From Candidula unifasciata (lineage: Eukaryota > Mollusca > Gastropoda > Stylommatophora > Geomitridae), in NCBI GenBank assembly GCA_905116865.2, contig CAJHNH020000711.1, forward strand, positions 114,501-178,500: DNA of 64,000 bases, given 5' to 3'. The notes under the pieces are model-generated. The model saw only the letters and a program-made list of their open reading frames with translations. It was not told the origin of the DNA and made no database searches. The position numbers were made by a program, and so were the translations under genes. This document shows, in pieces, positions 1 through 32,063 of this stretch. Each line of letters begins with the position of its first letter. The stretch's first letter is position 1.

Positions 1-270
1 TGTGGGGAAAACAAGAATAGACCCACTGCCTCCCCAAAAGCATGTCGTAAGAGTCGACTAATTGGGAAGCTTCCTTTGAAGTCGGAGTGCATCTGCCGGA
101 GAGGCAAGGAACCAACAGTCTGTATTCAAGAAAATGAGATCTGTAAAACTGATGCACACGCAACACTCAGGTTCTGGAGCAGGACTGCAGTTCAGTAGTG
201 GACGAGCAACCAGAACCTTCCGCCAGAGTTTACAGCTGGTGAACGTGAAGAAGAATGAAGAAGAAGATAC
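1..270 (+). repeat. GAA-tailed dispersed repeat family R1, copy 1
   Basis: Runs from the window edge to a GAAGAAG-rich tail. Diagnostic segments: AGACCCACTGCC, GAGAGGCAAGGAACCAACAG, CAACACTCAGGTTCTGGA, CAACCAGAACCTTCCG. Other copies: 12566-12855 (+), 16655-16945 (-), 22640-22890 (-), 27308-27545 (-), 41785-42040 (+), 47315-47590 (-), 49090-49320 (+), 52595-52785 (+), 55905-56105 (+), with a fragment at 1437-1520 (+). Complete copies begin near a GGGCCCTATTATGGG-type sequence. No coding domain or clear tRNA box was seen; it may be a SINE or the 3' end of a longer element. Confidence 0.85.
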
Positions 271-1655
271 AATATGGTCCATCGGTCAGTACTGCAAAAC
301 CACGACCTCCTGCAAACCATTGTAGGTACCTGGTCGGGGCGGTTTTCTTGTGCTGGCAAGGATGTGAGTTTCAGTGAACTGCCCTTAGAGGAGAGAGAAC
401 TCTGCAAAACACTCCACTTGGTGATATGTTTCGATAACTGGTTGAGAGAAAAGTGTGTATTGTACTTCTCTGTCTGAGTTCAGTGTCTCTATCTGACCCC
501 ATTCAGTTCATATAAAAAAAATTATTTTATAATAAAGTAAAAAATAATTAACTGGTGGACACTAACCCTTTTCAGTGTTTTTGTTTCAGGTCTAAATAAT
601 TAAATGTCTTGAACGTCAGTGTCATTAGATCAGTATTATAGTTTTGTGAATTTATATCAGCTGACTAGCACCCTTTTGGCTGCTTTACCTCTTTGGTGGA
701 AAACCAGTGCAAATTTAGAAGTGGATAATAGGAGGACTCGGCGCTACCTGTTTCGCAAGTCTGCAGAGCCACCCTTTCGAAGGTCTTCTTCTTCACTTCC
801 TCTTTTACTGCTTGAGGTGTCGCGGGAGTTATAAGGTTCAGCTTCTTGCTTTTCTGGCCGCTTTGTCCATAGACTTGATAGACACACTGTGTTGTAGAGT
901 TCCTCCGGTGTTATCTTCTCGTCTTGTTCCACATAAGGTGGGGCCCATTTGTTGAGGCACAGGCCTAGGCATTGTCCACTCATATCTTTGTTAGAATGCC
1001 ACCATTTTAAAAGAAGAAAATTATCTGCCAGAGAAATTTGAACCCTGGTATGCAGAGAATTGTGAAATACATGGATATCTGTGAGGCTAATCAATCTGTT
1101 GCTTGAGCATATGTCAGTTTTCTTATCTCATGCTGTCTAAAAAAAAAATTTATATTGCACTGTTGATATCTCCAGACTGTGACTGGGAACTAGTCTCCCT
1201 TCTGGCAGTAAGCATTGATTTAACTTTTGCCTCATCTGCTGTTCCATTTGGCTGCCCACTACTTATTTATTTGCATTTCTTTATAGTATCAGGGCATTCT
1301 TGTCAGATTTCCAAGCCAGTGAATCTATTGCTCTTTTATGAACTGTATGACTGGTTTCATTTGTAGTCTTCTTTCTGTGTGGATTACTGGGTCTCGTTGG
1401 GGAAAGAGGTGGGGGGGGGGGTGGTATTGTAACTAGACTCACCTACCTCCTAGCAAGCATGTCCTAGGAGACAACTAATTATGAGTGTTTCTTTCAAAGT
1501 ACATCTGCCTGAGAGTCAAGAAACCAATTACTTTTTACTCCGGCAGCCATGCTAAGACACCTCTTTTATGTTGTTATGATTTTCATCTAATTAATTGTTA
1601 TAAATATTGCTGTGCTTTTATTAAGATTTCAATATTTATTCATTCTCCTTTACAG

Positions 1656-21206
<19,551 letters not shown>

Positions 21207-21539
21207 ATTTTCTGAGAATGGGTGTCGGTAAACTAACTGTAATAGGTGGTGGAAACATTTTTTTTCTCTCTTATATATAACTATGAATATTTTAGTGACA
21301 TCAGAATCAAATCTGTAGTGTTATAGTTTACAGCTAGGCTGTGATATCTGCGCCTTTTGGCCTAACACATCCAATTTCAGTAAACTCCTAATATGTCTTA
21401 TTTTACGTGCATAGGGCTAGCAGTCTGTTCCTCCATTCACTTCTACCCTCTGAGGTATGGGGTCCTGTCTGCCACCTTTGGCCTCTTTCATCATTGTTAA
21501 TCTGAGGGTTCCTCTTAGTTAAATTAGTTATGTATCCAG

Positions 21540-21725
21540 TATAGGACATTGCAGAACCAACACCAGCAGTTTTTTGGCTGTTGTGGTTTTTCTAGGCACA
21601 TTTTATGTTCAGTAGTTTGCTAGCGCTTTCTGAGCGGGCAGCTCTTAGTACTACAGTCAAAACCAGTGCAAGACAAATTGTCTGCAGCTGGGATTAAATC
21701 CGGCATTACAAAGCGCGTTTGCAAC
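21540..21725 (-). repeat. tRNA-derived SINE family S4
   Basis: On the minus strand the head resembles a tRNA with a B box; the best copy (33430-33605) reads GTGGCTAAGTCGATGCG and GGTTCGATCCCAGCTG. A third copy is at 24728-24950. All share TAGTTTGC and CAGCTGGGAT. It lies just past the GCAT gene. Confidence 0.7.
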
Positions 21726-22288
21726 CACATATGCTGACGTTTCTCTTAGACATGCTCATATTCTTACTCCTTTGTTTCCATTTCAGTGGCTGTTTGGTGA
21801 TTCTCTGTCGGCTTCTCCTCGGGATATTTTCAGTATATCGTCGTCTTCTTTGTTGTTATCACCAGTTTTCCAGACATGTCTCTGATTCATTTTTCTTTTT
21901 TATAATTAATCTCATGTATTATAACATATTAGATTATGTTTATGACTCATGTGTACTTAGAATTTGTGTTTGTTGTAAGACTATACTGTGAAATTGATAA
22001 AACTTTGGTGGATTGTTTTTGATGGATCTCTATAATTATAAAAGTTTTCAATACCTATTGTTGATGTTACTGGAACCAGCAATCTCATCTGTTTTGATGT
22101 GATAGATTTTTCTTCTCTCTACATTCCAAGACAACATATTCTGATATGACAATGTTTTTGTTTTGTACTTTTTTCCCTTCGCAGTTTACCTGTTTAAAAT
22201 AGAAGCAAATTCAGTTGAAATAATAATTAAATGTTAACTGTTTTTATTCTTTCCATAATCATTCCATGGCTTTCCTGTCAGTCTAGGG

Positions 22289-22496
22289 CAGTGGCTCTCA
22301 AACTTCCTAATGCTGCGACCCTCTAATGCAGTTCCTCATGTTGTAGTGACCCCCAAACATACCGTTATTTTTGTTACTACTTCATAGCTTCAATCAGTAT
22401 GTGTTTTTTGATGGTCTTAAGCCACCCCTGTAAAAGGGTCTTTGACCCAAAAAAAAGGGTTGCGACCAACAAGTTGAGAACCACTGGTCTAGGGTA
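22289..22496. mobile_element. SPIN-like non-autonomous hAT transposon (MITE)
   Basis: 208 bp with ends CAGTGGCTCTCAAACTT and GTTGAGAACCACTG (inverted), flanked by a perfect 8-bp duplication GTCTAGGG (22281-22288 and 22497-22504), the hAT hallmark. Subterminal parts CTAATGCTGCGACCCTC, GCAGTTCCTCATGTTGTAG, TGACCCCCAAACATA and GATGGTCTTAAGCCACCCC closely resemble my recollection of SPACE INVADERS (SPIN) elements, known for horizontal transfer among tetrapods, an insect and a snail. No transposase. Confidence 0.88.
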
Positions 22497-22639
22497 ATCT
22501 GACATAATCACTCCACTTTTGCTATGACAGTGTGAGGTGCGCTGAAGCAGTTCTACTGTTGCCATGGACATGACATGCATTACAGGCATTCCTTGTTGTC
22601 ATGATGTGGAAGATCATCTGTTATTGTTTCAGACTTTGC

Positions 22640-22890
22640 CTGGGCTCTGGAGGAAAGTTCTGGTTGTTCATCCACTTTTGGACTGCAGTCCTGTTCCAGA
22701 ACCTGTGTGTTGCGTGTACATCCATTCTAACGATCTAACTTATTTGTATGCAGACTGCTGGTTCCTTGCCTCTCAGGCAGATTCACTCCGACTTCAAAGG
22801 AAGCTCCCAATTAGTTGACTCTTACAACGTGCTTTTGGGTAGGCAGTGGGTCTATTCTTGTTTTCCCTATAAAAGGGCCCTGGGACCCCG
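22640..22890 (-). repeat. R1 repeat copy, minus strand
   Basis: Contains GAAAGTTCTGGTTGTTCATC, CTTGCCTCTCAGGCAGAT and AGTGGGTCTATTCTTG, the reverse complement of R1. It ends at GGGCCCTGGGACCCC and runs into another repeat. Confidence 0.85.
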
Positions 22891-22894
22891 ACTG

Positions 22895-23128
22895 GGAGCT
22901 TCACGATTTCAAACTGGTAGCTTCTCATCCATGTCCATCGTGGCTTTCATTGGAGGAACCCACTATAGGTTACATAGGGTGATTTAGTTTTGTTCCCAGT
23001 ATGGAATTGTGAGGTACTTTCCATGATTGTTAGATAATGTGGAGGAACCCACTATAGGTTACATAGGGTGATTTAGTTTTGTTCCCAGTATGGACTTGTG
23101 AGGTACTTTCCATGATTGTTAGATAATG
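22895..23128. repeat. Dispersed repeat with an 88-bp internal tandem duplication
   Basis: The segment starting GGAGGAACCCACTATAGG and ending TTGTTAGATAATGT occurs twice head to tail (about 22953-23040 and 23041-23128), with one base change (GGAATTG/GGACTTG). The same sequence is found inverted at 10490-10655. Confidence 0.88.
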
Positions 23129-23221
23129 TGTGGTGCTGTTTTGATACATTTATCATTTATTGCTTTGATTTCCATAGAAACAGATAACCTTGTCATTAGT
23201 GTATTTGAATGTGATTCCCTG

Positions 23222-23405
23222 AGGAGTGGCTGGCCAAACAGTTAGAATTCTGGGCTCTCATGCGGGACATCCGGGTTTGAATACTCAGTGAGGCTGGGGA
23301 TTTTTCTTTCTGTCGAGGGCAAAAATAAAATCCTCACCTGCACAGTCCGTGGTGACAGCACTAGCTATGCGGCAATAAATCCCCAAGCTCAAAGAGGCCC
23401 CCCGC
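23222..23405 (+). repeat. tRNA-derived SINE S2 copy
   Basis: GGAGTGGCTGGCCAAACAG and CCGGGTTTGAATAC form A- and B-box-like motifs. Then come GTGACAGCACTAGCTATG and AATAAATCCCCAAGCTC. Same family as 1893-2065. Confidence 0.75.
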
Positions 23406-23889
23406 CTACACAACAAAACTGGAATAATATAGACAGTTTTTGACAATATTGAAATTTTTTTTTCCCCCCCCCCCCCCTTTTTTTTTTTTTTTTTCTAAAG
23501 AAAGATGAATTTCAACTTTTTTTGTTAACTTTAAAACAAAATGCCTTATTTGCCAGAAACTATTAAACAACTTCGAATGTTTGTGAAATGGGTAGTACAA
23601 ATTCACTGTATTCTGTTATTTTTTCTATATATATATATATATATATATATTTTTTTATTTTTTTTTGTAATTATTTTAATGGGTAAATGTGTACAAAAGT
23701 AGTATTTCCTGATGATTGTTGCATTTGTTTTTTAAACATAACTCATGAAACAACTTAAAAGCAAATAGCAAAGAATGGAGAATCAGAAAAACAACCAATA
23801 TTTGTAATGTTTTAATCACCACTAATTAATTACTGGCATTCTGAGAACTAATATAGAGAGATAAGCAGATGAAAGAGAGGCAAAAGCTG

Positions 23890-24080
23890 AATACACAAAA
23901 GAGTTGAATAGGAGTAGACCACGAGGCAGACCAAGAAGATTGAGTGTTAATGTACAGACAGACCTACATATACTGAGGGTCATCAACTGAACGAGAAGGT
24001 CAGTCAGAGAAATAAACTGAGGCAGGTTTATCTGCCGCAGTGACCCTCAAGGGCTTGGAATGCTGAAGAAGATGACATTG
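23890..24080 (+). mobile_element. LINE tail fragment
   Basis: The + strand reads SRPRGRPRRLSVNVQTDL and SDPQGLGMLKKMT, the typical last residues of a non-LTR reverse transcriptase ORF. Heavily decayed. Confidence 0.5.
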
Positions 24081-26049
24081 TGAGAAAACATGAAATCCAA
24101 AGTTAAGTGGTCGCATATGTCAAGTGTATGTTTCACTGTGTCAGCTTTTGTTTATATACTACTATATGGCTGCAGGGTACAATTTGTTTGTTGTATGTTG
24201 CGTTGAATTCAGTTTAATGATAAATGAGCTCCGGCGTTCCTGCACCTAAAATGTGAATCCTAAATATAATACTCACTAAAATATGAACAAATTTATAAGG
24301 AAGTATTCTTTGTTTCCATTATAAAGTAGAATGACACTGACAGATGAGTAATTTGTGTTATCGCTTTATAGAATAACATTCCTGATGATATTGTTGAGGT
24401 ATCTCAACACACAGTGTTTTCTTTCTGTGGTCGGCTTTCCTTGTTTAGCCCTTTTGACTCGGAAATTAGGAATTTGGGCACCCCCACCCCGTCCTTTTCC
24501 ATGCACCATAAAAACAGTTTTGACTATCACTAACAAATGTTTACATATAATTTGTAAATTTAAAATTTATTTTAGAAATATGTCAAGGGGAATAATCAAG
24601 AAACAGAGCACAGCGGAGAATTAAATAGAATTTTGTTAGGCCTTAAAATATGCTTATGATGACTGCGTTACTATGCACCCGCTAAAAGCAAATTATGATA
24701 CCATAAAGTTAGTTGCTTATCCTTTGCGGGACGTTGCAGAACCAACCCCAGCATCTTTTGGCTGTTGTGGTTTTTCTAAGCATATTTTATGTTTAATAGT
24801 TTGCCGTTGCTTTCTGAATGGTCAGCTCTAGGTATCACTGTCGAAACCAACACAAGATAGACCATCCGCAGCTGGGATTTAACCCGACACCCCGGCATTA
24901 CGAAGCGTGTTTACAGTGCCTAAGTCACAGGTGCGGACTGACACCAAACTGACTTTTAAAAAAAAGCAATGTTTCACAACAGTTCCACCCATCCTCCCAT
25001 TTTGCGAATATCATTTTAATTTTTATAATCATATCCAGACCTCCTAAAGACTGTGCAGGTGCAAACAGAACCAATCTTGTTCACTAGTCTTGTCAAGGAC
25101 TGTCCTGGGGCATTAATGGTCTCCCAGGGATGATTTCATGAATGGCACAGCACAAATATGGGTTATTGTGGGCAAAAAGGGAAGTCATCTCTTGACATGT
25201 TTACAAGTCAGAGCATAAATTGTTTTTTTATCTTCTTTAACATTGTTTGGTTATTACTGATGATTTTACCTTGTTTATACATCTACTAACATTGTTCACA
25301 TGTCTCAGCAGACATTTAACTTTCCATGATCAGTTTACATTCTTTATTTATCCTTCTTTACATTTCTTAATTATTTCTATTATTTTGAAAAATATATTTA
25401 CATTCTTTGTTGGGCTCATATTTGCTAAAGATATTAATATACATTAGAGTTTACTGTGTTAAACCAAGTTGTTGCTTGTGTTGTTGCTTATTGAATTTCA
25501 TATATTGTGCACCGAACATAGCTAAAAAGAATTGAATTCACCGGTTAGGAGTGGCAAAATAACAGTGGCAGATACAAGTGTTACCGACAAATTGTTGTCT
25601 ATGTTCTAAGGAAATAAGTTGTTTGTTTCTGTGGTCTTGTTATGTTTTCTATGTATGTTTACTGTAGCCTTATTTGCTTTCATTTACTGTCTGTAGTTAA
25701 TTTAACTTGTTGAGCTGTAAGTTTTTTTTAGCAGTAATAACGATGTCTTTTTTTTTAATACTGTCTTTAAAAATGTATTTTTATTAGATTCTATAACTAA
25801 GTTTGTTGTTATAATATGCATTGTTCCTCTTTTACTATAGTTTTGCTTCAGTTTTATAAAATAGTTCCAGTAATTCAGTGCTTTTTCTTATTCTTATCTA
25901 ACTTCTTTTTATTGTTTAGTATAGAAGAGTTTCATTCTTCTGAAACCATCACTTTCTTATATTTACTTCTTTATTTTCCTGTTGTTCATTTACCTGTATT
26001 TAACATGTTATTATCTTCCCTGTTGACACACAAGCAGATCATACAGTTG
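24081..26049 (+). other. Intergenic AT-rich stretch
   Basis: Apart from the SINE S4 copy at 24728-24950, I see no gene, repeat unit or RNA. Short frames here are low-complexity. Confidence 0.6.
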
Positions 26050-26330
26050 TGACAACAAAGATTAAATGCCTTAGAAAAGCTGCAGGAATTTTAAGTAAAG
26101 ACATAATCATGAAATCAGACAAATGCTAGAAATAAAGCCAGTCTTACAGGTCATCAAAAAACAACAAATGAAGTGGTTTGGACACCTAACAAGAATGCGC
26201 TGGTACTATCTGCCACAGTGAGCCACACTAAGACGTTACAGCGGGTATAGAGTGAGAGGAAGATCTAGGAAATATGGAATGATGGCATTAAGAACAGCCT
26301 TACAGAAAATAACATCAGTCTTAATAGTAC
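26050..26330 (+). mobile_element. LINE tail fragment (KCLRKAAG family)
   Basis: Reads KCLRKAAGILSKDIIMKSDK, VIKKQQMKWFGHLTRM and YRVRGRSRKYGMMAL across frames with one stop. Same family as the minus-strand fragment at 29400-29605 (KCLKRAAEVSRKDRIRN, VIKEQQMKWLGHLTRI). Confidence 0.7.
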
Positions 26331-27307
26331 TCTTGACAGAGCTCATCAGCGAACATTACATCTCCCCCCGACTCTTCGATGAGGTGCAAGGTGGAAGAAA
26401 AAGAAGAAGATGTTATTTCTACCAGTGCTCTTCTAGAAAATCAAATATCCAAACAACGTAGATCAGTAGCTATGGTAACAAATACGGTTGTGTGTATGTG
26501 TATGTTCAGTAAGGAAAATGCAGTGGTACAGACATGTAAGAAAAAATCTGCCCACATCTCCAAAGCAGTTCTGTAGAGAGAAGAGGCAGACCAAAATAGA
26601 CTTTGATACTGATTTTGACTGAATGGACAGGCCTGAAACATGCGGACATCAAATTCATTGCATGGGACCACCAGATTTAGAGGGGAGCTGATTAGATGGT
26701 CAGGATCAGCTGATGAATCAACATCACGCACATTTATGGTACTTTTTTTTGATGATGTTTAATAAATATGTGAACACAAAAGTGTTGTTTCTGTTTTTGA
26801 ATATTAGTGTTAACAGTGACTGCTGTGTAAAGTGATGTCTTGCTTCTGTTGGCTAGGGCCATTTTCTTGGTGCTTTTTTGTGTGTGTTAGACAGTCTGTG
26901 TCTTGCTCTTTTCATTACATCAGTTGATCAAATCATGGCCTTATTGTGGTGAGCTCTTCCATTACTAGATAAGTGAGATGAAAACAGTGTAAAAACAACA
27001 CCTATTGAATGTAGTTTATGGGGTAATGTACTGGGTTTCAACCTTATTTCTTTCCCGTGTAGGTTGCGAAGCCTCCTAAATGCTATTTTTTATTTATTAA
27101 TTTATATCTTGACCTTTTAAATGTACGGGGTGTGAAAACCATTAACTGTGTGTCTGGTAAACAGGTTACTAAAGAAAGGTCAAAGAAGTGACATTTAGGG
27201 GAAATTGGACCGAACTGGAAGTGCTGGTTTTACAGCTTCTCGGGATGAAAGAGTTAAGGGTGACCATGCATAAAGGAGAACTGAATTTTGTGTTGAATTT
27301 AATGATG
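26331..27307 (+). other. Intergenic stretch without recognised features
   Basis: Short open frames on both strands, none similar to a protein I know. It ends at an R1 copy (27308-27545, minus strand). Confidence 0.55.
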
Positions 27308-28869
27308 AATATATTCTTCGCATTCACTCCAGCAGAAAATCTTGGTTCTTTGCCCAGTTCTAGACTTGAATTTTGCGTGCACATCTATTTTTAAAGATCT
27401 GACCTATTTGTGTACAGACTGTTGGTTCTCCCACTTTGAAGGAAACCACTAATTAGGTGGCTTTTATGACATGCTTGTTAGGGGGCGGTGGGTCTGTTCT
27501 TTTTACCCCCACAGTGTGTCCCCGGAACCCACACGGGAAACGGAAAGTACATTTAAGATCATATAAATCCCACCTCACTCAAGGTGACTGTTGTGTATGA
27601 TATATCTGTATATCTCGTTTCAAGCAATTAATTTGTCAATTGAAAGGATGATTACAAGTAAGAGGGTTGACTTTATTGCAGAAAATGTCATCATATCTGG
27701 CTCAGTCCTTATCTTTCTTTGCAGAGTGGCTGGCCACATGTGGGGAGTATTCACTGAGCTCGAATCTGCCAGCAACACCCCCTCCCCCGCCTCCCTCCCT
27801 GGAATCTCTTCTAGTATTGTTGTCTTCAGCTGGAATTATTAGTCTTGAGAGCTGATTTGCTTTTATACTAGCTGTACACCTTGAATCAACCACAGCCATT
27901 TTCATACCATTTAAAATTTTTGAGGTTATGATGGCAGGTCATATTGTTGGATGTTCAGATCATATTGTTGGATGTGCAGATGACATTAGGAGAGTCATAA
28001 AGTTAGTGTTACATTACCCCTTTTGTCTTTTGTTATCCCTCTTGCTTATGTTATTAGCTAGGTTGACTTCATAGTTATACAAGAAAGTAAAGTAAAATAT
28101 TGGTTGACTGACTGACTTTCTACCCCACCAGGACATCACACAAGCGATAAACACCTGATGACACGATGTGCCACCATGCGGGTGAGGATCACTGTGGAGA
28201 GGTCCCAGAAACCGCGTTCAGCCTTTAGGCCATATTTATGGCCAGGCTATATTGCGGCCCCTGGCAAGAGCCAGAGTGGGGCTTCAAATAATGACAAATT
28301 TCATCCTAAAAAGGACGGAAGTACTCTGGTTTCTCTTCACAAAGCATAAAATATTGGTTGCTTTAGTTTGGTTTATATACGGATCAACATCATGGCACAA
28401 GGGTAGTAACCCATAAGCGCTCCGTTCTACTTCTAACTCAAGCCTGAGTCCAAAGAATCTCAGCACAGTACACGAGCTCCGTAGCACCAGCGAGGATACC
28501 GAACTACTTTAGATAGATTTTTAACTTCAAATCTTGCCCACGCAGAGCCGTTAGGCTACTCTTTTCGATTTCCTGCTGCCAAGGAATTTATTTATTTTCC
28601 TCTTCCCCTCTACTGAGCCATGTAGTAATTACTGTTTTTGAGAGGCTGTTAGATCTTATTAGATATCCGTACCATTGCTTTTTCCATGTTTTGATTTACA
28701 GAACTGAAAGGAATACAGCTTGGGTGGGGGGCAGATGAGTTATAATGATACTTGGCGTGGAATAAATTAACATAACAGACTGAAAAATGAGTACAGAAAT
28801 ATGCATGATATAAATAGTAGCCTAGCGACGTACTGTACGTTCCCTGGTACTTTAAAAGATTCAAAAGAA

Positions 28870-29310
28870 ATGATGTACCATCTCAACAGTGTAGGATGGC
28901 TACAGAAGGCACCGCTGGCGTCTGTGACTGTTCTGCCCGCTGAGCATGCTATAAACGCCCATGGACTTCTTTCTTGTCGTATAACAGATCCGTCTGTGTG
29001 GATCAGTACATCTGCTTCTTCGCAGTTATCACTGATGAGAGTGTGGACCCCTGCATTGACCACAACATCATTCTGTCCCTGCATCTTCTGTCGAGCGTGG
29101 TAATACAAGAAAAGTTGCAGTTAAACACAGGAGGCAAGGGTATCCACTCTTCACCAGGAGTGATACTGGTTGGGCTACATAAGTGCTTCGTTCTACTTCT
29201 AACTCAAACCTGAGTCTGAAGAATCTAAGCGCAGGGCAAGAACTACGTTGCACCAGCGAGAATCCTGAAATACTTTGGGTAGATTTTTAATTCCAACTAT
29301 GATGGATATC
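28870..29310 (-). mobile_element. RNase H LINE remnant, minus strand
   Basis: The minus strand reads ITPGEEWIPLPP, VVVNAGVHTLISDN, IHTDGSVIRQERSPWAF and SAGRTVTDASGAF. It is the same RNase H-bearing element as at 17700-18480, preceded by repeat R3. Truncated on both sides. Confidence 0.82.
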
Positions 29311-29399
29311 ATACTTCGAGACCACTCAGCCCACCCCCCCCCCCCACCCCCCGCAGTGCTTGCCGTTGCAGGATATTTATCTGCTGTGGCAGACAGTAC

Positions 29400-29605
29400 C
29401 AGGGAATTCTTGTTAGGTGTCCGAGCCACTTCATTTGTTGTTCTTTGATGACCTGTAAGACTAGCTTTATTCCTAGCATTCGTCTGATTTCGTAATTTCG
29501 TATTCTGTCTTTCCTCGAAACTTCTGCAGCTCTTTTAAGGCATTTCTTCTTTGTTGTCACAATTTTACGTTTAATGTAAATGTTCACTTTTGGCACTGAT
29601 AGCAT
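29400..29605 (-). mobile_element. LINE tail fragment, minus strand
   Basis: KCLKRAAEVSRKDRIRNYEI followed by KEQQMKWLGHLTRI; same family as 26050-26330. A C-rich run (29333-29352) lies at its 3' end. Confidence 0.75.
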
Positions 29606-29882
29606 AGTATTGGCTAAGAAATAGTTCTGATAAGATTCAATATAGTACTCCGTGGTATCTGCGAAAAGTATGCACTAGTGTGAAAAGTAATACTTCATTT
29701 TGGCCATTCTGGAGTAGAAATTCGCATGTGTGCCTTTGACTTATTTCAAAGTGACAAGTAACAGCCCGGAAAAGGCACTTAGTTTAAAATCGCCAAACAT
29801 TTTACTTTGATGGCACGGAAACGCAATCTGTCTTTCCTATACACATTTATCATGTTAGATCTTTTCCTAGGCAGAATAGGCG

Positions 29883-30019
29883 CAAACATACAAACACACA
29901 CACATGCATACATAAATGTATACATGTACAGACAGATACACACATACATACGTACATACATTCGCTGGCAGACATATATACAGTCACACTAACACGTACA
30001 TACATACGTAAGTATACAT

Positions 30020-30083
<64 letters not shown>

Positions 30084-30305
30084 CTAGTACTTGTAAGTTG
30101 ATACAGCTATTTATAGCATACCTTTGCCCACCCCAGCCCACGTCTGAAACGATAATGTTACCACCAGCCATAACTGTAAAAAGCACCAAGAAATAGATCC
30201 TACTAAAACTGCTAAATGTTCAAATTAATCGTCAGCTGTTTATCTGATTTTCAGTTCTAGATGATGAACTAACACAGTCGCCTGATTATGTAGGACACAT
30301 ATCCA

Positions 30306-30340
<35 letters not shown>
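29883..30340. repeat. Microsatellites: CATA-type, (CA)n(TA)n and a long C run
   Basis: Interrupted ACATACA tract at 29886-30010, (CA)n then (TA)n at 30017-30078, and about 33 uninterrupted C at 30307-30339. Confidence 0.95.
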
Positions 30341-31399
30341 CTTTACACTGCAACGGAAACCACAACAAACGCTAAGCTAATAATCAGTGCAAGAGCGAAG
30401 CACTAAAGTTCTAACGATCATGACAGTTGCAAACATGGTTTCTATCACAGCCTCCTCCTGTAACTGGAGTCCGTGCGTGGTTTCTATTAGCGAAAGTATT
30501 GCAGTGACAGATACAGTCTACTGCGTGTAAATTGTTTGGCCTTCGCATATTTTAAGCCGAATTCTTCAACATTCTGTCCGCAAACTGGTGCCGGTTCTCA
30601 GAAATGTTAGCCAAACATATCCGCCGAGTCGGATAGCAGCTACGGTGGAAATCAAACGTAGAAATCGAGTGAAACTAAAGACGGCCGGCGTGCCTTTGAC
30701 ATTACCTAAGGGATCCCAATCTGTCTATGCAAAATTTGGAACTAGCACCATCTACCCGATGCGCATTGCCTACTGAAATAAAACAGAAAAAAACAAATGC
30801 TAGGGCTTATTCTGCAAAGGCCTATAAGATTTTATATGTCTCTGTATGCGCTCCAAATGTCAGAAACAACGCTCTAGCATTTGGGTATCAAATTTCCTAA
30901 CACTAAAAAGCAGCAGTCGCAATAACTAACAACTGTAATTTTAAAACATTTGATATATTACGACACCTGATGATATGTGAGTCCTCATACAAATAGGAAA
31001 CAGTTCTTTGACTGGTTCGACACAGGGTAGACAGGACACGATTATACTTGCGTAGGATGTATAAGAAACCTTATAAACTCAGGCAAACAAGTTGTTAGTG
31101 TTTTGACAATAAAATGCTGCATGTAGTTTACGTGATGAAACAAACTAACTTCGGGCATTGTTGCCAGCTGGTGATTTTATTAGATATTTTTACATTTAAT
31201 GTTTTTGTCATTTCTTGATTAACGGTTCTACGCTTATACCACTGCCGAAATCACCGCAAAGCGGTCTATGGCCAAATCTCATGCCGCTATCTTCAAATTA
31301 TGCTATATGGGAATTATGAATCTTATTTCATAACCACCAAGCCACGGACGCCTACGGTACACCCTTCTTATATTCTTCACCATGTGGCGTTTGTATTCG
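30341..31399. other. Intergenic stretch, one unrecognised short frame
   Basis: 30588-30776 (+) could encode 62 residues (MPVLRNVSQTYPPSRIAATV...). It resembles nothing I know and has no splice context, so it may be decayed transposon. Nothing else seen. Confidence 0.4.
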
Positions 31400-31760
31400 T
31401 GTCTTTCCAAAGCATTCTGTCTCGTGTATTTTAAATCCATTCTGACACAGATAATCTTCCATGCCATGACGAGAAACCATCTGCTCTCTTCTCTCCACCT
31501 TTCCCAACCGTCACGGTGTACTCCAGTTTTCTCCTTCTCATAACTTTGCCAAAGAACGTAAATTGTCTCCGTGTGTTGTGAACAATCATTTCTCTTCTTG
31601 AGTCAGTTTCTTTCAAGGCATCATCATTACTCTTTATATCTCTTCGTTGTGTTCTCGTAATTCGTCTATATAACCACGTCTCAACCGCAGTCGGCCCACT
31701 GTTCATGATTCACGTCCATACATCAGTATATGATTTACATTGTTCTTGAGAATTCTCTTT
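31400..31760 (-). mobile_element. LINE tail fragment, minus strand
   Basis: ETWLYRRITRTQRRD, ALKETDSRREMIVHNTRRQF and FFGKVMRRRKLEYTVTVGK match the WFYRRMLRI...HVMRR tail of non-LTR elements. Related pieces: 53540-54010, 43490-43770 and 49900-50040, all minus. Confidence 0.75.
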
Positions 31761-32063
31761 CTCGTCTCAACTAACGAAGAAAGATAACATAGAATAGTAT
31801 TTTTTTAACATTAGTTAATTAGTTAGTCCACAGATTATCCTCACTGTATTTAGAACCATTCACTTTATAATTGGCCAGCCCAACGCCTACTCTAGCTGGG
31901 CCTCGGCGCACTTCCTTTCAGCTGTAGTCAGTGGGCTAAGCCGTAAGGGGATCAGGGCGGTTATTTTGAAGGCGGGGGTGGGGGGGGGGGGGCTGTGATT
32001 TTCACATTGCTTCTGGTTACATTTTCCGAAATGTCTGTTCTGAAGTGTTAAGTGTTATTAAGT

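Noticed and set aside
1545..1655. Possible first GCAT exon starting with ATG at 1549
   Set aside because: No donor in the right phase follows, and the peptide is not presequence-like.
30307..30339. Biological meaning of the long C and G runs (also 43206, 46449, 12590)
   Set aside because: Such runs are common in this genome and prone to assembly error; nothing more can be claimed.
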